DNA of 64,000 nucleotides, taken from NCBI RefSeq assembly GCF_900185015.1, contig NZ_FXYD01000002.1, positions 186,001 through 250,000 of the forward strand, in the 5' to 3' direction. Made by a program: the position numbers and the translations under genes. Of this stretch, positions 1-9,778 are shown piece after piece. Source of the stretch: Octadecabacter ascidiaceicola (GTDB lineage: Bacteria > Pseudomonadota > Alphaproteobacteria > Rhodobacterales > Rhodobacteraceae). The notes beneath the pieces are model-generated. The model saw only the letters and a program-made list of their open reading frames with translations. It made no database searches and had not been told where the DNA came from. Positions within the stretch are counted from its first letter, which is position 1, and each line of letters opens with the position of its first letter.

Positions 1-244
1 CCCCGGAAATCATTCCCGGACGGCCACCAATCAACGCGGTAATCAGGCCAACGATAAACGCCGCATAAAGGCCAACCAGCGGATCGACGCCCGCAACAAA
101 GGCGAACGCCACGGCCTCGGGCACCAGCGCAAGCGCGACGGTCAAGCCTGACAGAATTTCGATCCGCAGACGATCCGGCGTCAGGTTTCGACCAGACGGT
201 TTCAGATCGGCTTCTTCAAGACGGTTAACAAAGCTCGCAAGCAT
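1..244 (-). CDS. SulP-family inorganic anion transporter, N-terminal part (truncated by window edge)
   Basis: The reverse strand from 244 encodes about 81 residues before the window ends. After a short hydrophilic leader comes an [19 protein letters not shown] segment and then a second hydrophobic stretch ending in [10 protein letters not shown]. This is the characteristic first part of SulP (SLC26-like) membrane transporters, which move sulfate, bicarbonate or other anions across the inner membrane. ATG at 244 is used as the start, but a GTG in the same frame at 319 would add 25 residues and cannot be excluded. Substrate and the C-terminal STAS domain lie outside the window, so the transported anion is unknown. 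Confidence 0.8.
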   Translation of the reverse strand, partial: MLASFVNRLEEADLKPSGRNLTPDRLRIEILSGLTVALALVPEAVAFAFVAGVDPLVGLYAAFIVGLITALIGGRPGMISG

Positions 245-344
245 GGATTGGCGCACAGGTTCACCTGAATAATTGGGGAGTGTTGCGCGCCGTGTAGCCC
301 AAGGGGTTAGCGCTGTCACCCCCGCACAAGTGAGATGGCTTCGA

Positions 345-1022
345 TCATGCGTTTTCCTCGCCGTCCAACACGGTGAATTCAAAGACCCGCATTGCGTAGC
401 CATTTCCTACACCATGAAGCAGGACAAGTTTTGGATTTGAAGGACCGCCACGGGCAGAGGGCCACAACCGCTCGCCTTGATTGTTTGCAACAGAAACCTG
501 TTGGCGTCGCAAATAGGGGTCGAAGTAGTGGTCCAGATAGAGATCGAATATCTCGTTGTTTGGGTGTTCTGCATGCCAAGCCCAACGACGGTAAAACCGG
601 CGACGGGTGCGCCTGTCCATTGCGCCGGATGATACCTTGTAAAGGGTATCCGGGACCGACATTTCAGCTTGGATCCAGAGCAGGCTTGCGCGGGGTAGCC
701 CGCCATATGCCGCTGCTGCCCCGATTGTTGCGCAGGAAAGTACGACCGCAACGTATCCTGCGATCATTTTGCCAAAATGGGGCAGCTCGTGGGATTGATG
801 CTCCCTCAGTGCCAAAGCAAAACCGCACACAGCAGTAACCATGGCTGACATGCGGCTCCAGAAAATCAGATGGTCAAGTTTACCTTCATGGACCATGACA
901 TTGTCGACATCTATCAAGACAACCAAAGCGAGGGCTGCCATAGCACCAATCCACACCAGACAGAAACGGTGGAACCCAGACAGTGCTATTTTGCGAAGTT
1001 GGTCCTGTGTTTTGCTTGTCAT
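345..1022 (-). CDS. Membrane protein of unknown function
   Basis: A 225-residue protein that I do not recognise. The N-terminal half holds three hydrophobic stretches that look like membrane helices (roughly residues 17-36, 54-74 and 86-107). The remainder is hydrophilic, rich in Arg, Tyr and aromatic residues, with a [10 protein letters not shown] segment, so it probably lies in the cytoplasm or periplasm as a soluble tail. The start is taken at ATG 1022; a GTG three codons upstream is an alternative. It lies downstream of and divergent from mtnP, and its 3' end is about 100 bp from the SulP gene on the same strand, so those two may be co-transcribed. Confidence 0.6.
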   Translation of the reverse strand: MTSKTQDQLRKIALSGFHRFCLVWIGAMAALALVVLIDVDNVMVHEGKLDHLIFWSRMSAMVTAVCGFALALREHQSHELPHFGKMIAGYVAVVLSCATIGAAAAYGGLPRASLLWIQAEMSVPDTLYKVSSGAMDRRTRRRFYRRWAWHAEHPNNEIFDLYLDHYFDPYLRRQQVSVANNQGERLWPSARGGPSNPKLVLLHGVGNGYAMRVFEFTVLDGEENA

Positions 1023-1078
1023 AGGTTGCACGCTCTGATTGTCTCATGTCGCGGCTATCTAGTATATGGGGCAAGCAT

Positions 1079-1945
1079 ATGACGAAATTGGGAATAATCG
1101 GCGGGTCTGGCTTGTATGACATTGATGGGCTGCAAGGCGCGGTTTGGGTGGATGTAGATAGCCCTTGGGGTGCGCCGTCTGATGCGATCCTTACGGGTGC
1201 TTTGGATGGCACAGAAATGGCATTCCTGCCGCGTCATGGGCGTGGGCATGTGCATTCGCCTAGCACCGTGCCCTATCGCGCCAACATTGATGCGCTCAAA
1301 CGGCTTGGCTGCACGGACGTGATTTCGGTATCCGCTTGTGGATCGTTCCGCGAAGATATGGCGCCGGGTGATTTTGTGATCGTCAGCGATTTCATTGACC
1401 GCACCTTCGCGCGTGAAAAGTCTTTCTTTGGAACGGGTTGCGTGGCGCACGTCAGCGTCGCCCATCCAGTTTGCGCGCGTCTTGGCGATGCCTGCGAGGC
1501 AGCCGGCAAGGCCGCGGGCGTGACAGTGCATCGCGGCGGCACCTATTTGGCAATGGAGGGGCCACAGTTTTCATCCCTTGCAGAAAGCAGGTTGTACCGC
1601 GATGTTTGGGGATGTGATGTGATCGGAATGACCAACATGCCCGAAGCGAAACTCGCCCGCGAAGCTGAGCTTTGTTATGCGTCCGTTGCGATGATAACCG
1701 ACTACGACAGCTGGCACCCTGATCACGGTAGCGTTGATATTTCTGACATTATCAAAACGTTAGGGGCTAACTCGGCGGCAGCCAAGGCAATGGTTGCGGG
1801 GCTTCCTGCGCTGCTTGGCGGCGTGCGCGAAGCCTGCCAACACGGCTGTGACCGAGCCTTGGAATATGCGATCATGACAGCACCAGAGGCACGTGATCCA
1901 GCACTTTTGGCAAAGCTTGATGCGGTTGCGGGGCGGGTTCTGTGA
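1079..1945 (+). CDS. mtnP: S-methyl-5'-thioadenosine phosphorylase
   Basis: Cleaves methylthioadenosine, the by-product of polyamine and homoserine-lactone synthesis, with phosphate to give adenine and methylthioribose-1-phosphate. The protein has the family's usual length (288 residues). It opens with the IIGGSGLYD phosphate-binding segment, followed by FLPRHGRGH, the substrate-binding TYLAMEGPQFSS, and IGMTNMPEAKLAREAELCY near the purine site. Methionine 1079 is preferred over the upstream in-frame codon at 1046 because homology starts there and a GGGG run lies 12 bases before it. Its stop overlaps the GTG of the next gene, and apt follows, so the adenine it releases could be salvaged by the product of the same operon. 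Confidence 0.93.
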   Translation: MTKLGIIGGSGLYDIDGLQGAVWVDVDSPWGAPSDAILTGALDGTEMAFLPRHGRGHVHSPSTVPYRANIDALKRLGCTDVISVSACGSFREDMAPGDFVIVSDFIDRTFAREKSFFGTGCVAHVSVAHPVCARLGDACEAAGKAAGVTVHRGGTYLAMEGPQFSSLAESRLYRDVWGCDVIGMTNMPEAKLAREAELCYASVAMITDYDSWHPDHGSVDISDIIKTLGANSAAAKAMVAGLPALLGGVREACQHGCDRALEYAIMTAPEARDPALLAKLDAVAGRVL

Positions 1946-2598
1946 TCCGTATTTTGGCGGCAACATTGTTCGCCACAACTGTCTCTGCACAGGAATACAT
2001 CGTCACAGACGGCCCATTAACTGACAGCGAGTTTTACAGCCTCGTGTCCTGCGCGGCGCGGCCAGGGCAGGGATGCAACGAGCCAATTGTACGCTGGGAC
2101 CAACGGGTTGTCACTGTCGGGTTCGAGCCAATGGTATCTTCCTACCCGACAGATTTGGCACGTGAGTTTGATCGCGTTTTGGACACCTCAATCGCGCAAA
2201 TCAGATCTGCGGCACCGGGGCTGAACTTACGGCGCGTACCTAAGCACCAGTTCGCAAACGTGCGGTTGTTTTTGCAGCCAATCCAATCTGGCGACGCCGT
2301 TCGCGGCACTGGCTACCCTGAACTAGACGGCACCCCAATTGGCGCGGCTATCGTGCAAATCTATTGGGACGATGACCTAAAGCTAACCGAAGCATTGATC
2401 GCATTTGCCAGTGACATTCCGATTGATCAAGCGGGGCCGATCATGCTCGAAGAGCTGACACAAGCGATGGGCCTAATGACGGACATCCGCAATCCATACT
2501 ATGAAACCCGTTCGGTATTTTCCGAAGACAGCAATTCAGTCGCGAAACTGGGTGTACAAGACCGTGCTGCCCTGCGACTTCACTACCCAGCCCAATGA
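1942..2598 (+). CDS. DUF2927-family exported protein
   Basis: A 218-residue protein starting at a GTG that overlaps the mtnP stop (GTGA), which indicates translational coupling. It begins with a short signal peptide ending around SAQEY. The C-terminal part contains [10 protein letters not shown] followed by [15 protein letters not shown], which I recognise as the conserved region of DUF2927, a family of exported, possibly protease-like proteins in Rhodobacterales. The catalytic role of the family is not established. Its position between two adenine-salvage genes is notable, because nothing in the sequence suggests a nucleotide function for an exported protein. Confidence 0.75.
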   Translation: MIRILAATLFATTVSAQEYIVTDGPLTDSEFYSLVSCAARPGQGCNEPIVRWDQRVVTVGFEPMVSSYPTDLAREFDRVLDTSIAQIRSAAPGLNLRRVPKHQFANVRLFLQPIQSGDAVRGTGYPELDGTPIGAAIVQIYWDDDLKLTEALIAFASDIPIDQAGPIMLEELTQAMGLMTDIRNPYYETRSVFSEDSNSVAKLGVQDRAALRLHYPAQ

Positions 2599-2617
2599 CT
2601 TATCCATAGGACCTGCC

Positions 2618-3160
2618 ATGAATACCTCGAAGAAAGACGTTCGCGATTACATCCGCACTATTCCAGATTTCCCACACGAGGGGATCATGTTCCGCGATGT
2701 TACCACTCTGTTTTCCCATCCGCGCGGGTTTCGCATGGCGATTGACCAGTTGCTGCACCCTTATGCCGGCGAAGACATTGATGTTGTTGTCGGACTAGAA
2801 GCGCGCGGGTTCATTTTGGGCGGCGCAATTGCACATCAGCTTGGCAAAGGGTTCGTCCCGATCCGCAAAGAAGGCAAGCTACCGGGCAAAACGATCAAGC
2901 AGCCTTACACGCTCGAATACGGTGAAGCGGTCATGGAAATTCATGATGACGCGATTGAAGCTGGATCAAAGGTTCTAGTCGTGGATGATTTGCTGGCCAC
3001 GGGTGGCACGGCTGAAGCGGGGATCAAACTGCTAGAAAAGCTGGGTGGTGAAGTCGTGGGTTGCGCGTTTGTCATTGATTTGCCGGAACTGGGTGGCCGC
3101 GCCAAACTCGAAGCATTGGGTATGGACGTGCATATTCTATGTGAATTTGACGGCGAGTAA
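2618..3160 (+). CDS. apt: Adenine phosphoribosyltransferase
   Basis: Converts adenine and PRPP to AMP in the cytoplasm. The 180-residue protein has the normal length and order: [18 protein letters not shown] at the N-terminus, [12 protein letters not shown] near the middle, and the PRPP-binding loop [17 protein letters not shown] around residues 123-139. ATG 2618 is chosen because it has AGGA seven bases upstream and homology begins immediately after it; a longer reading from 2501 overlaps the previous gene and has no homology. The gene follows mtnP and a DUF2927 gene and converges with the DUF1178 gene, leaving only three bases between stops. Confidence 0.95.
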   Translation: MNTSKKDVRDYIRTIPDFPHEGIMFRDVTTLFSHPRGFRMAIDQLLHPYAGEDIDVVVGLEARGFILGGAIAHQLGKGFVPIRKEGKLPGKTIKQPYTLEYGEAVMEIHDDAIEAGSKVLVVDDLLATGGTAEAGIKLLEKLGGEVVGCAFVIDLPELGGRAKLEALGMDVHILCEFDGE

Positions 3161-3163
3161 CGC

Positions 3164-3580
3164 TTAGTTCGTCTTGCGTTTAGGGACGAAGGGCAAGGGC
3201 ATTACTGGCACGCCATCGTCAATAAGCTTCTTGGCGTCATCAAGTTTGGATTCACCCCAAATTGCGCGTTCGGGTGCGTCGCCGTCGTGCATCTTGCGGG
3301 CTTCGGCGGCGAAATCTTTACCGACATAGTCGCTGTTGTCTTCAACGTCTTTGCGCAGCTTTGTCATGGTTTCCTCTGCATTTGACATCGGGGCGCTCAG
3401 GTCGGTTTTGTTTCCCTTTGCCGGAACAGACGGCGCCATCAACGCGCGTGACACGTCGGTTGATCCGCAGATAGCGCAAGACAAATGCCCAGCCTTTGCC
3501 AAGGCATCAAACGCCTTGGAGGACTGGAACCAGCTTTCAAACTGGTGGTCTTGGTCACAGGTGAGCGTGTAGCGGATCAA
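3164..3580 (-). CDS. DUF1178-family protein
   Basis: A 138-residue protein that starts MIRYTLTCDQDHQFESWF and contains a CAICG motif about 36 residues in. With the earlier cysteine this resembles a small zinc-ribbon-like arrangement. The pattern matches the DUF1178 family, found across Alphaproteobacteria and of unknown biochemical role. It has a charged middle section and ends in a basic KRKTN tail. It lies in the same orientation as the Nudix gene, whose stop is 30 bp upstream of this start, so they probably form one transcription unit. Confidence 0.8.
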   Translation of the reverse strand: MIRYTLTCDQDHQFESWFQSSKAFDALAKAGHLSCAICGSTDVSRALMAPSVPAKGNKTDLSAPMSNAEETMTKLRKDVEDNSDYVGKDFAAEARKMHDGDAPERAIWGESKLDDAKKLIDDGVPVMPLPFVPKRKTN

Positions 3581-3609
3581 TGGAGCCTCTTTTTGCGGTT
3601 AGCATGAGC

Positions 3610-4071
3610 TTACGCGGTCTCAGGTCGAAAGCTAAGTATGATATCGCCCAGTTCAACGTCATCCACCATCGCCGCCGCCTTTTTGCGCGACACCCACTTA
3701 CGCTCTCGCTCTTTTTGTTCAGGCCAGGTGCGCAGAACTTTTTTAACGCGAAGCGGATAGACGACTGCAATACAAGGTAAATCATCGTCTGGGCGTGTCT
3801 TGTTGTAGCTAAAAACCCCAATTGGGCGCGAATGAATTTTACCGCGCACACCAGCTTCTTCATAGGCCTCCGTTGCGGCGGCATCCATTGGTGTTTGGCC
3901 GTCCATCGGCCAGCCCTTTGGCACGATCCAACGGCCCGATCTGCGTGTCGTGACGATGCAAAACTGTAGCTTATCGTTTTTGATGCGATAGCACAGGGCA
4001 GCGAATTGGGTCCGCAGGTCCGTTTTGGACGCGTCTCCCAGTTCAATTTCCTGCTGTTGCAAACCTGACAT
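3610..4071 (-). CDS. Nudix hydrolase, DIPP-like
   Basis: A 153-residue Nudix-fold protein, probably a cytoplasmic hydrolase of a nucleoside or inositol polyphosphate. The Nudix region is G-x5-Q-x7-T-E-A-Y-E-E-A-G-V at about residues 53-75. The glutamates of the EAYEEAG helix that bind metal are present. The first glutamate of the consensus is replaced by glutamine and the consensus arginine by threonine. The preceding RSGRWIVPKGWPM segment resembles diphosphoinositol-polyphosphate-type Nudix enzymes of Alphaproteobacteria. It is divergent from modA across a very short gap and precedes the DUF1178 gene. The natural substrate cannot be told from the sequence. Confidence 0.85.
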   Translation of the reverse strand: MSGLQQQEIELGDASKTDLRTQFAALCYRIKNDKLQFCIVTTRRSGRWIVPKGWPMDGQTPMDAAATEAYEEAGVRGKIHSRPIGVFSYNKTRPDDDLPCIAVVYPLRVKKVLRTWPEQKERERKWVSRKKAAAMVDDVELGDIILSFRPETA

Positions 4072-4124
4072 GTTTGCTGATCCGCCTGTTGCCCTTCGTG
4101 CGTGTTGGTGCGCACAATTACCTG

Positions 4125-4913
4125 ATGAAGATGCTAAACCACATAACGAACCTATTGCAAAGATTTGAAGGCATTACGGCGCGAAGTCTGATGATGTGCG
4201 CTGCAATTTGGGCGTTCTCCGCACAAAATGTGCGGGCGGAAACAATTACCGTCTTTGCCGCCTCAAGTCTGCGCGATGCGTTGCACGATATTGCGGGCGA
4301 CTATGAATCGGTGACTGGGACGACGGTCGTGCTCGTTTTTGCCGCGTCTTCTGCAGTGGCACGTCAGGTCGCCCAAGGTGCACCAGCGGATGCTGTGCTA
4401 TTAGCGGATAAAGACTGGGCCGACTGGCTGTTGGCGGAAGGCGCCGTGTCGTCGGTTTCGCCATTTTCGACCAACCGCTTGGTCGTGGTCGGGCGCGAAG
4501 GCTCTGCTATTTCCGATGTATCAGACTTAATCGCGAATTTGGGGAACGAACGGATCGCAATGGCGCAGGTCGAAGCTGTTCCAGCAGGGCGTTATGGCAA
4601 GGCCGCGTTGATCACGCTCGGCGTTTGGCGATCATTAGAACATCAAGTTGTTCAAGCCGGGAACGTCCGCGCAGCCCTGCGGTTTGTTGAGCGCGGCGAC
4701 GCACGCTTTGGCATTGGCTATGCCAGCGATCTGGTTGCGCTGACGGATCTTTCCGAACTTTATTCGTTTCCACCTGACACACATCCTGAAATCATTTACT
4801 CCGGCGCCCAAGTGACACCAACGGGCGCAGATTTCATGTCGTATATTCAATCGGTTGAGGCGCAAAACACCTTGGCGCATTGGGGTTTTGAAGCGTTGGA
4901 AGTCCAGCAATGA
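4125..4913 (+). CDS. modA: Molybdate ABC transporter, periplasmic binding protein
   Basis: Binds molybdate in the periplasm and delivers it to ModBC. After an N-terminal signal segment with a hydrophobic core (MMCAAIWAF) and an Ala-x-Ala-like cleavage region, the mature protein opens TITVFAASSLRDAL, the ModA oxyanion-binding start. It continues with VFAASSAVARQVAQGAPAD, another ligand loop, and GDARFGIGYASD near the C-terminus. The start is uncertain: ATG at 4125, 4131 or 4191 would all give a signal peptide, and no strong ribosome-binding site decides between them. The stop overlaps modB by four bases, typical of a mod operon. Confidence 0.9.
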   Translation: MKMLNHITNLLQRFEGITARSLMMCAAIWAFSAQNVRAETITVFAASSLRDALHDIAGDYESVTGTTVVLVFAASSAVARQVAQGAPADAVLLADKDWADWLLAEGAVSSVSPFSTNRLVVVGREGSAISDVSDLIANLGNERIAMAQVEAVPAGRYGKAALITLGVWRSLEHQVVQAGNVRAALRFVERGDARFGIGYASDLVALTDLSELYSFPPDTHPEIIYSGAQVTPTGADFMSYIQSVEAQNTLAHWGFEALEVQQ

Positions 4914-5605
4914 CAGACTGGCTCGGCCCTGCAGAGTGGACGGCCCTTTGGCTGTCGCTGAAGGTTGCGTTCTGGGCGACTTTGGTGAGTTTACCTTTTG
5001 GGTTTGCTGCCGCCTATGCTTTGGCGCGGGGGAACTTCTATGGGCGCCAAACGCTGAACGTTTTGGTGCATTTGCCGCTCGTTATGCCTCCAGTCGTGAC
5101 TGGGTATTTGCTGCTTCTCGGGTTTGGGCGTTCGGGACCATTGGGAGAGCTTTTTGAGAACTTGTTTGGCCTGATCTTCGCCTTCCGCTGGACGGGCGCT
5201 GCATTGGCGGCGGCGATTATGGGCTTCCCTTTGATGGTACGGGCGATCCGCTTGTCGCTTGAAGCGATCGATACGGGTGTCGAGGAAGCCGCCGCTACAT
5301 TGGGGGCGTCCAATTGGCGAATTTTGCGCACGATAACGCTGCCCCTCGCGTGGCCGGGGATACTGGCGGGCGCCATTTTAGGGGTCGCCAAGGGCATGGG
5401 CGAGTTTGGCGCGACAATAACATTTGTGTCCAACATCCCCGGACAAACGCAAACGTTGGCGCTTTCCATCGACACATTGCTGGAAATTCCAGGGGGTGAG
5501 CCGTTGGCGTTGCGCCTTGCGCTTGTATCTATCGCAATTGCGGCAGTCGCGCTGATCGTTTCGGAAGTTCTCGCGCAGCGGGTCACTAAGCGGAGGGCTT
5601 CGTGA
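4910..5605 (+). CDS. modB: Molybdate ABC transporter, permease
   Basis: Inner-membrane permease of the molybdate importer, 231 residues, with about five hydrophobic segments. It carries the permease signature EEAAATLGASNWRILRTITL, the EAA loop that contacts ModC, and the ModB-typical MGEFGATITFVSNIPG region. The ATG start overlaps the modA stop (ATGA), and its own stop overlaps the first codon of modC, so the three genes should be translated as one coupled operon. Confidence 0.94.
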   Translation: MTDWLGPAEWTALWLSLKVAFWATLVSLPFGFAAAYALARGNFYGRQTLNVLVHLPLVMPPVVTGYLLLLGFGRSGPLGELFENLFGLIFAFRWTGAALAAAIMGFPLMVRAIRLSLEAIDTGVEEAAATLGASNWRILRTITLPLAWPGILAGAILGVAKGMGEFGATITFVSNIPGQTQTLALSIDTLLEIPGGEPLALRLALVSIAIAAVALIVSEVLAQRVTKRRAS

Positions 5606-6642
5606 TGCTAAAGGTTTCCGTCGCTAAGTCTTTTGAGGGGTTTGCGCTTGATGCCACGTTTGAGGCACCGGCGGGTGTGACTGCGATTTTCGGGCCTTCA
5701 GGGTCGGGTAAAACCAGTATTATTCGCGCCGTTGCTGGATTGTTGGGGTGTGATCGAGCTAGGATTTCACTTGATGGTGTGGAGCTGTCTGAGCTGCCAC
5801 CGCATAAACGAAACATGGGATATGTCTTTCAAGACGCACGCCTTTTTCCGCATATGACCGTCCTCAAGAACTTGCGGTACGGTGGAATGCACGATGAGGA
5901 AGCGGTGATTGCGGTTCTTGGTCTCAGCGCATTGCTTGAACGCTACCCATCGTCCTTGTCTGGTGGTGAAAAGCAACGGGTCGCGCTGGGTCGCGCATTG
6001 ATGTCAGCCCCCAAGGTTTTGCTCCTTGATGAGCCACTTTCTGCGCTCGATGGACCGCGTAAGGCGGAAGTCCTTCCGTACCTCGAAGCGCTGCGGGACC
6101 AAACGTCGATCCCGATCCTGTATGTCAGCCATGACATGGGCGAAGTCGCGCGGATGGCCAGCCGGATCGTGGTGATCGACCAAGGGCAAGTCGCGCTTGC
6201 GGGCGAAGTACAGGACGTATTGGCGGACCCAGCGGCGGTGCCTTTCGTGGGCCTTAACGCCGCTGGTGCGGTATTGACAGGGCGGGTGGTCGGACTGGCC
6301 GATGATGGTTTGACCAAGATCGAAACAGGTGCTGGTGCGCTTTGGGTGCCGGGCGCGGTGGGCCGCGCGGGAAGCCACGCACGTGTCCGAATACCGGCGC
6401 AAGACGTGATCCTGTCGCGATCCGCCCCAAAAGATATGAGTGCGCTAAACGTGCTGTCGGTCACGATTTCGGCGTTGGAACACGGCAAAGGCCCCGGTGT
6501 GGCCGTCGCATTGCAAGCGGGCGACGCAAGGTTACTTGCACGTATCACAAAGCGATCCTGTGAGGCCATGAAGTTGAAGAATGGCGACCAAGTCTTTGCA
6601 ATCCTTAAAGCAACCGCGATTGCCCCCTCAGACATCAGCTAG
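5602..6642 (+). CDS. modC: Molybdate ABC transporter, ATP-binding protein
   Basis: Cytoplasmic ATPase of the importer, 346 residues. The nucleotide-binding domain shows Walker A GPSGSGKTS, the Q-loop FQDARLFPHM, the signature LSGGEKQRVALGRAL, Walker B VLLLDEPLSALD and the switch histidine in YVSHD. About 120 C-terminal residues form the TOBE/Mop-like molybdate-sensing domain expected of ModC. Translation can begin at GTG 5602 or the adjacent ATG 5605; a CGGAGG ribosome-binding site at 5591-5596 suits either. No ModE-type operator or molybdenum riboswitch was recognised upstream of the operon. Confidence 0.94.
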   Translation: MMLKVSVAKSFEGFALDATFEAPAGVTAIFGPSGSGKTSIIRAVAGLLGCDRARISLDGVELSELPPHKRNMGYVFQDARLFPHMTVLKNLRYGGMHDEEAVIAVLGLSALLERYPSSLSGGEKQRVALGRALMSAPKVLLLDEPLSALDGPRKAEVLPYLEALRDQTSIPILYVSHDMGEVARMASRIVVIDQGQVALAGEVQDVLADPAAVPFVGLNAAGAVLTGRVVGLADDGLTKIETGAGALWVPGAVGRAGSHARVRIPAQDVILSRSAPKDMSALNVLSVTISALEHGKGPGVAVALQAGDARLLARITKRSCEAMKLKNGDQVFAILKATAIAPSDIS

Positions 6643-6784
6643 CAAATCACAACCAGTGGGATCGCTATATTGATTGTCAGCTGGCAATGCTTAGGTTCAT
6701 GTGTGCCCCTGTGACCGATTGGCGGTAGAAACACTTTAACGCGGCTGATACGTACGCTGCAAACGTGAAAGACGAGGACGCAAC

Positions 6785-7612
6785 ATGAGTGCTACAGCCA
6801 AAAAACGCGCACCGATGGCCGATGATATTCGCGCCGCAAAAGGTGGAACGCCACTTGTCAGCCTGACGGCCTACACAACGCCGATGGCGCAAATGATGGA
6901 CGCCCATTGTGACTTCGTTCTCGTTGGCGACAGCGTTGGCATGGTACTGCATGGCTTGCCGTCCACTTTGGGCGTGACGATGGAAATGATGATCATGCAC
7001 GGTCAGGCCGTTGCGCGTGGATTGAACAGCGCGATGATGGTGATCGACATGCCATTTGGCAGCTATGAAGAAAGCCCACAACAAGCTTTCGCAAATGCTG
7101 CGCAGTTGATGGCAGAAACGAACGCCGGCGCGGTGAAGCTAGAGGGCGGTGTTGCGATGGCGGAAACGATTGCGTTTCTGGTCGCGCGCGGCATTCCTGT
7201 GATGGCGCATGTCGGGCTTACGCCACAGTCCATCAACACGCTAGGCGGTTATAAGGTACAGGGCCGCGGCGATGCACACGCGATGCTGATGGCAGACGCG
7301 CAGGCGGTGTCTGATGCCGGTGCATTTGCCGTCGTCCTTGAAAAGGTGCCAGCAGGGCTGGCTGATGAAGTGACCGCGCAGATTGAAATCCCAACGATTG
7401 GTATTGGCGCGAGTGCGGGCTGTGACGGTCAGATCTTGGTTGTTGATGATATGCTTGGCTTGTTCACAGCATTCAAAGCAAAATTCGTGAAACGCTATGC
7501 GCATCTGGCTGACGACGGAGAGGTCGCAATCGCGGCCTATGCTGAAGAAGTGCGCGCGCGCACCTTCCCAGCCCAAGAACACACCTTCGCAGACGAGGTT
7601 CCTGTAAAATGA
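6785..7612 (+). CDS. panB: 3-methyl-2-oxobutanoate hydroxymethyltransferase
   Basis: First committed enzyme of pantothenate synthesis: transfers a hydroxymethyl group from methylene-tetrahydrofolate to 2-oxoisovalerate to form ketopantoate. The 275-residue protein has the usual length and motifs: [22 protein letters not shown] with metal and substrate ligands, [14 protein letters not shown], and the GHVGLTPQ-like AHVGLTPQS. The start has GAGGA a few bases upstream. The stop overlaps panC (ATGA), giving a coupled panBC operon. Confidence 0.96.
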   Translation: MSATAKKRAPMADDIRAAKGGTPLVSLTAYTTPMAQMMDAHCDFVLVGDSVGMVLHGLPSTLGVTMEMMIMHGQAVARGLNSAMMVIDMPFGSYEESPQQAFANAAQLMAETNAGAVKLEGGVAMAETIAFLVARGIPVMAHVGLTPQSINTLGGYKVQGRGDAHAMLMADAQAVSDAGAFAVVLEKVPAGLADEVTAQIEIPTIGIGASAGCDGQILVVDDMLGLFTAFKAKFVKRYAHLADDGEVAIAAYAEEVRARTFPAQEHTFADEVPVK

Positions 7613-8451
7613 CGGCCCCGATCGTACGGACTTTGGCCGAGCTGCGCGAATATACAACGGCGTGGCACAAAGCGGATGAAGTGATCGGCGCAGTGCCAAC
7701 GATGGGTGCATTGCATCAAGGGCATTTATCGCTGGTGCGGGCAGCAAAGGAGCAGTGTGACCGTGTTATCGTGACGATCTTTGTGAACCCGAAGCAGTTC
7801 GATAACCCCGATGATCTAAAGAATTATCCACGCACCGAACATGAGGATGCCAAGAAATTGGCGTCGCTTAAGGTCGATGTGATCTACGTGCCAAATCCCG
7901 AGGAAATCTATCCCGACGGTTTCGCGACAACCGTTTCTGTAAGCGGCTTGACGGATATGCTTTGCGGCGCAGCACGACCTGGACATTTTGACGGTGTCGC
8001 GACAGTGGTCAGCAAGCTGTTCATGCAGACGCGGGCTGATAAGGCCTTCTTTGGTGAGAAAGACTTTCAGCAATTACAGATCGTTACGCGTCTTGCGGTC
8101 GACCTTAACATTCCAATCGAAGTCGTAGGGTGCCCGACGATCCGTGAAGAAGACGGCCTGGCAATGTCCTCCCGCAACTTGCTTTTGTCTGACCGCAGCC
8201 GGGTCTTCGCGCCAATACTGGCTGAGGTGATGGGGGACATCGCTGAAGCACTGAACAAGGGCGAGGCAATGGGTGATGTCGTTCCGGACGCTACATCACG
8301 CTTGCTTTCTGTCGGTTTCAACGAAGTGGATTACCTTGAATTGCGCGACGGATCAGATTTGTCCCTGCTGAATTCAATGAAACCAGGCGCGCGCTTGTTT
8401 GCCGCAGCATGGCTCGCTGGTGTTCGCCTAATCGACAATATTGCCGTCTAA
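7609..8451 (+). CDS. panC: Pantoate--beta-alanine ligase
   Basis: Joins pantoate and beta-alanine with ATP to make pantothenate. The protein is 280 residues, with the nucleotidyltransferase motif [15 protein letters not shown] (HxGH), the IFVNPKQF loop, the pantoate-binding [15 protein letters not shown] and the conserved MSSRN segment. The start codon overlaps the end of panB by four bases. No terminator hairpin with a T-run was seen in the 60 bases after the stop. Confidence 0.96.
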   Translation: MTAPIVRTLAELREYTTAWHKADEVIGAVPTMGALHQGHLSLVRAAKEQCDRVIVTIFVNPKQFDNPDDLKNYPRTEHEDAKKLASLKVDVIYVPNPEEIYPDGFATTVSVSGLTDMLCGAARPGHFDGVATVVSKLFMQTRADKAFFGEKDFQQLQIVTRLAVDLNIPIEVVGCPTIREEDGLAMSSRNLLLSDRSRVFAPILAEVMGDIAEALNKGEAMGDVVPDATSRLLSVGFNEVDYLELRDGSDLSLLNSMKPGARLFAAAWLAGVRLIDNIAV

Positions 8452-8887
8452 AGTGACGCTGAATTAAATGTCAGTGAGTCATATCTTGTAGACTAACCTG
8501 CATCAGGCTTCGCTACCCTCCGCTGCGCCTAGACGGCAATGCGGTTTTGTCCCAGATGGGGTTTAGGCGATCTTAGCGTGGTTCGCTGCGATCTCAGTCT
8601 TCGTTTTTCGCCAAAAGTGTGCGAACCCGAACAGCAAGCCGATGTGTAGAATTGTGTTTGGAATAAATGACATTGGATTTCCGTAAACGCCGGTGAAATA
8701 GGCGATCGGATCAATCGGTGACACGTCAGTTCATCTGGAGCGACGTTCTTTTCGGCGGGGCGGAACGACGCTGCATTCGATGCGATGAAGATTATATTGA
8801 GTAGTGCCCAAGACTTTGCTCCGAAATCATGATTGCAGAGTTGGGAAGCACGAGTTCAACCGTCGCGCGCCAATTAGATGTATTGTT
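8452..8887. other. Intergenic stretch without a clear gene
   Basis: About 435 bases between panC and the LysR gene. The only open frame of note is a 53-codon reverse-strand reading at 8563-8724 (GTG start) with one hydrophobic stretch, NTILHIGLLFGFAHF. It could encode a tiny membrane peptide, but it has no convincing ribosome-binding site and no recognised relatives. No RNA gene or repeat was recognised. Confidence 0.4.
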
Positions 8888-9760
8888 TCAGACGACTTGT
8901 AGGCTGACTTTTGAAGTGACGCCCTTGGCGACTTCCATGGCAAACGACTTGAAATGTGCGGACCGTGAATTGCGTCCAACTCGCAAAACATAAGCAATCT
9001 CAGGAGGCGGCGAGAACTGATGATCGAGGATTTGCATCTCGTCCGTCAAATATCTGCCGGGAAGCAACGCAACGCCCAGACCAGACTGAACCGCCGAAAC
9101 GATGCCCGCCGAACTTGCGCACTCCAAGATGGTATCAAACCCTGTCGCCGGAGTGTTTTCAATGTCCATCGCCCAATGCTTAAAAAAACAGTCGTCATCA
9201 TAGGCGAGGAATGGGATTGTACAGTCGCAGCGTAGTTCTAGATCCTTGGCTTTGACCCAATGGACCAAATCAGTGAACAAAACTGTGTCAGACGGCCTTA
9301 GGTCGGTTGCAAAAATCTGCATCATCGAAATGTCGATTTCGCCCTTCTCCAGTTCACGTTGAAGGACAACACTTTGCCTAACATGTGTGCGTACGCTCAC
9401 ATTGGGATGCAAGCGGGTGAAGCGACCAAGAATACGCGACAGGTCACTGCTGGTTACATCTTCGGTCATTCCCAGACGTATGTGGCCGGAAATTGGACGG
9501 GTACTCAGGCTTTGAACTGCTTCGTCATGCATGGCGCAAATTCGCCGCGCATAGACCAAAAGTCGTTGTCCATCTTCCGAAAGCAACGGAGCACCGGACT
9601 GACGGGTCAACAATGAACAACCAATTCTTTCTTCTAAACGTTTAACCTTGTGACTGACTGCAGACTGCGACAGCGACAAGTGTTCCGCAGCGCGGGTGAT
9701 GCCACCATGCTCAGCGATCGCGCAAAGGGTCCGCAACGCTTCGATATCCAGTCGCTTCAT
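8888..9760 (-). CDS. LysR-family transcriptional regulator
   Basis: A 290-residue LysR-type regulator. The N-terminal winged helix-turn-helix runs through DIEALRTLCAIAEHGGITRAA, then SQSAVSHKVKRLEERIG. The remainder is the periplasmic-binding-protein-like effector domain. ATG 9760 is chosen because the helix-turn-helix begins four residues later; the longer reading to 9823 would pass through an inverted repeat and adds an unconserved leader. It is divergent from a small membrane-protein gene 129 bp away, with a candidate operator between them. The effector is unknown. Confidence 0.88.
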   Translation of the reverse strand: MKRLDIEALRTLCAIAEHGGITRAAEHLSLSQSAVSHKVKRLEERIGCSLLTRQSGAPLLSEDGQRLLVYARRICAMHDEAVQSLSTRPISGHIRLGMTEDVTSSDLSRILGRFTRLHPNVSVRTHVRQSVVLQRELEKGEIDISMMQIFATDLRPSDTVLFTDLVHWVKAKDLELRCDCTIPFLAYDDDCFFKHWAMDIENTPATGFDTILECASSAGIVSAVQSGLGVALLPGRYLTDEMQILDHQFSPPPEIAYVLRVGRNSRSAHFKSFAMEVAKGVTSKVSLQVV

Positions 9761-9778
9761 CTTCGTTTTGACCCCTTC

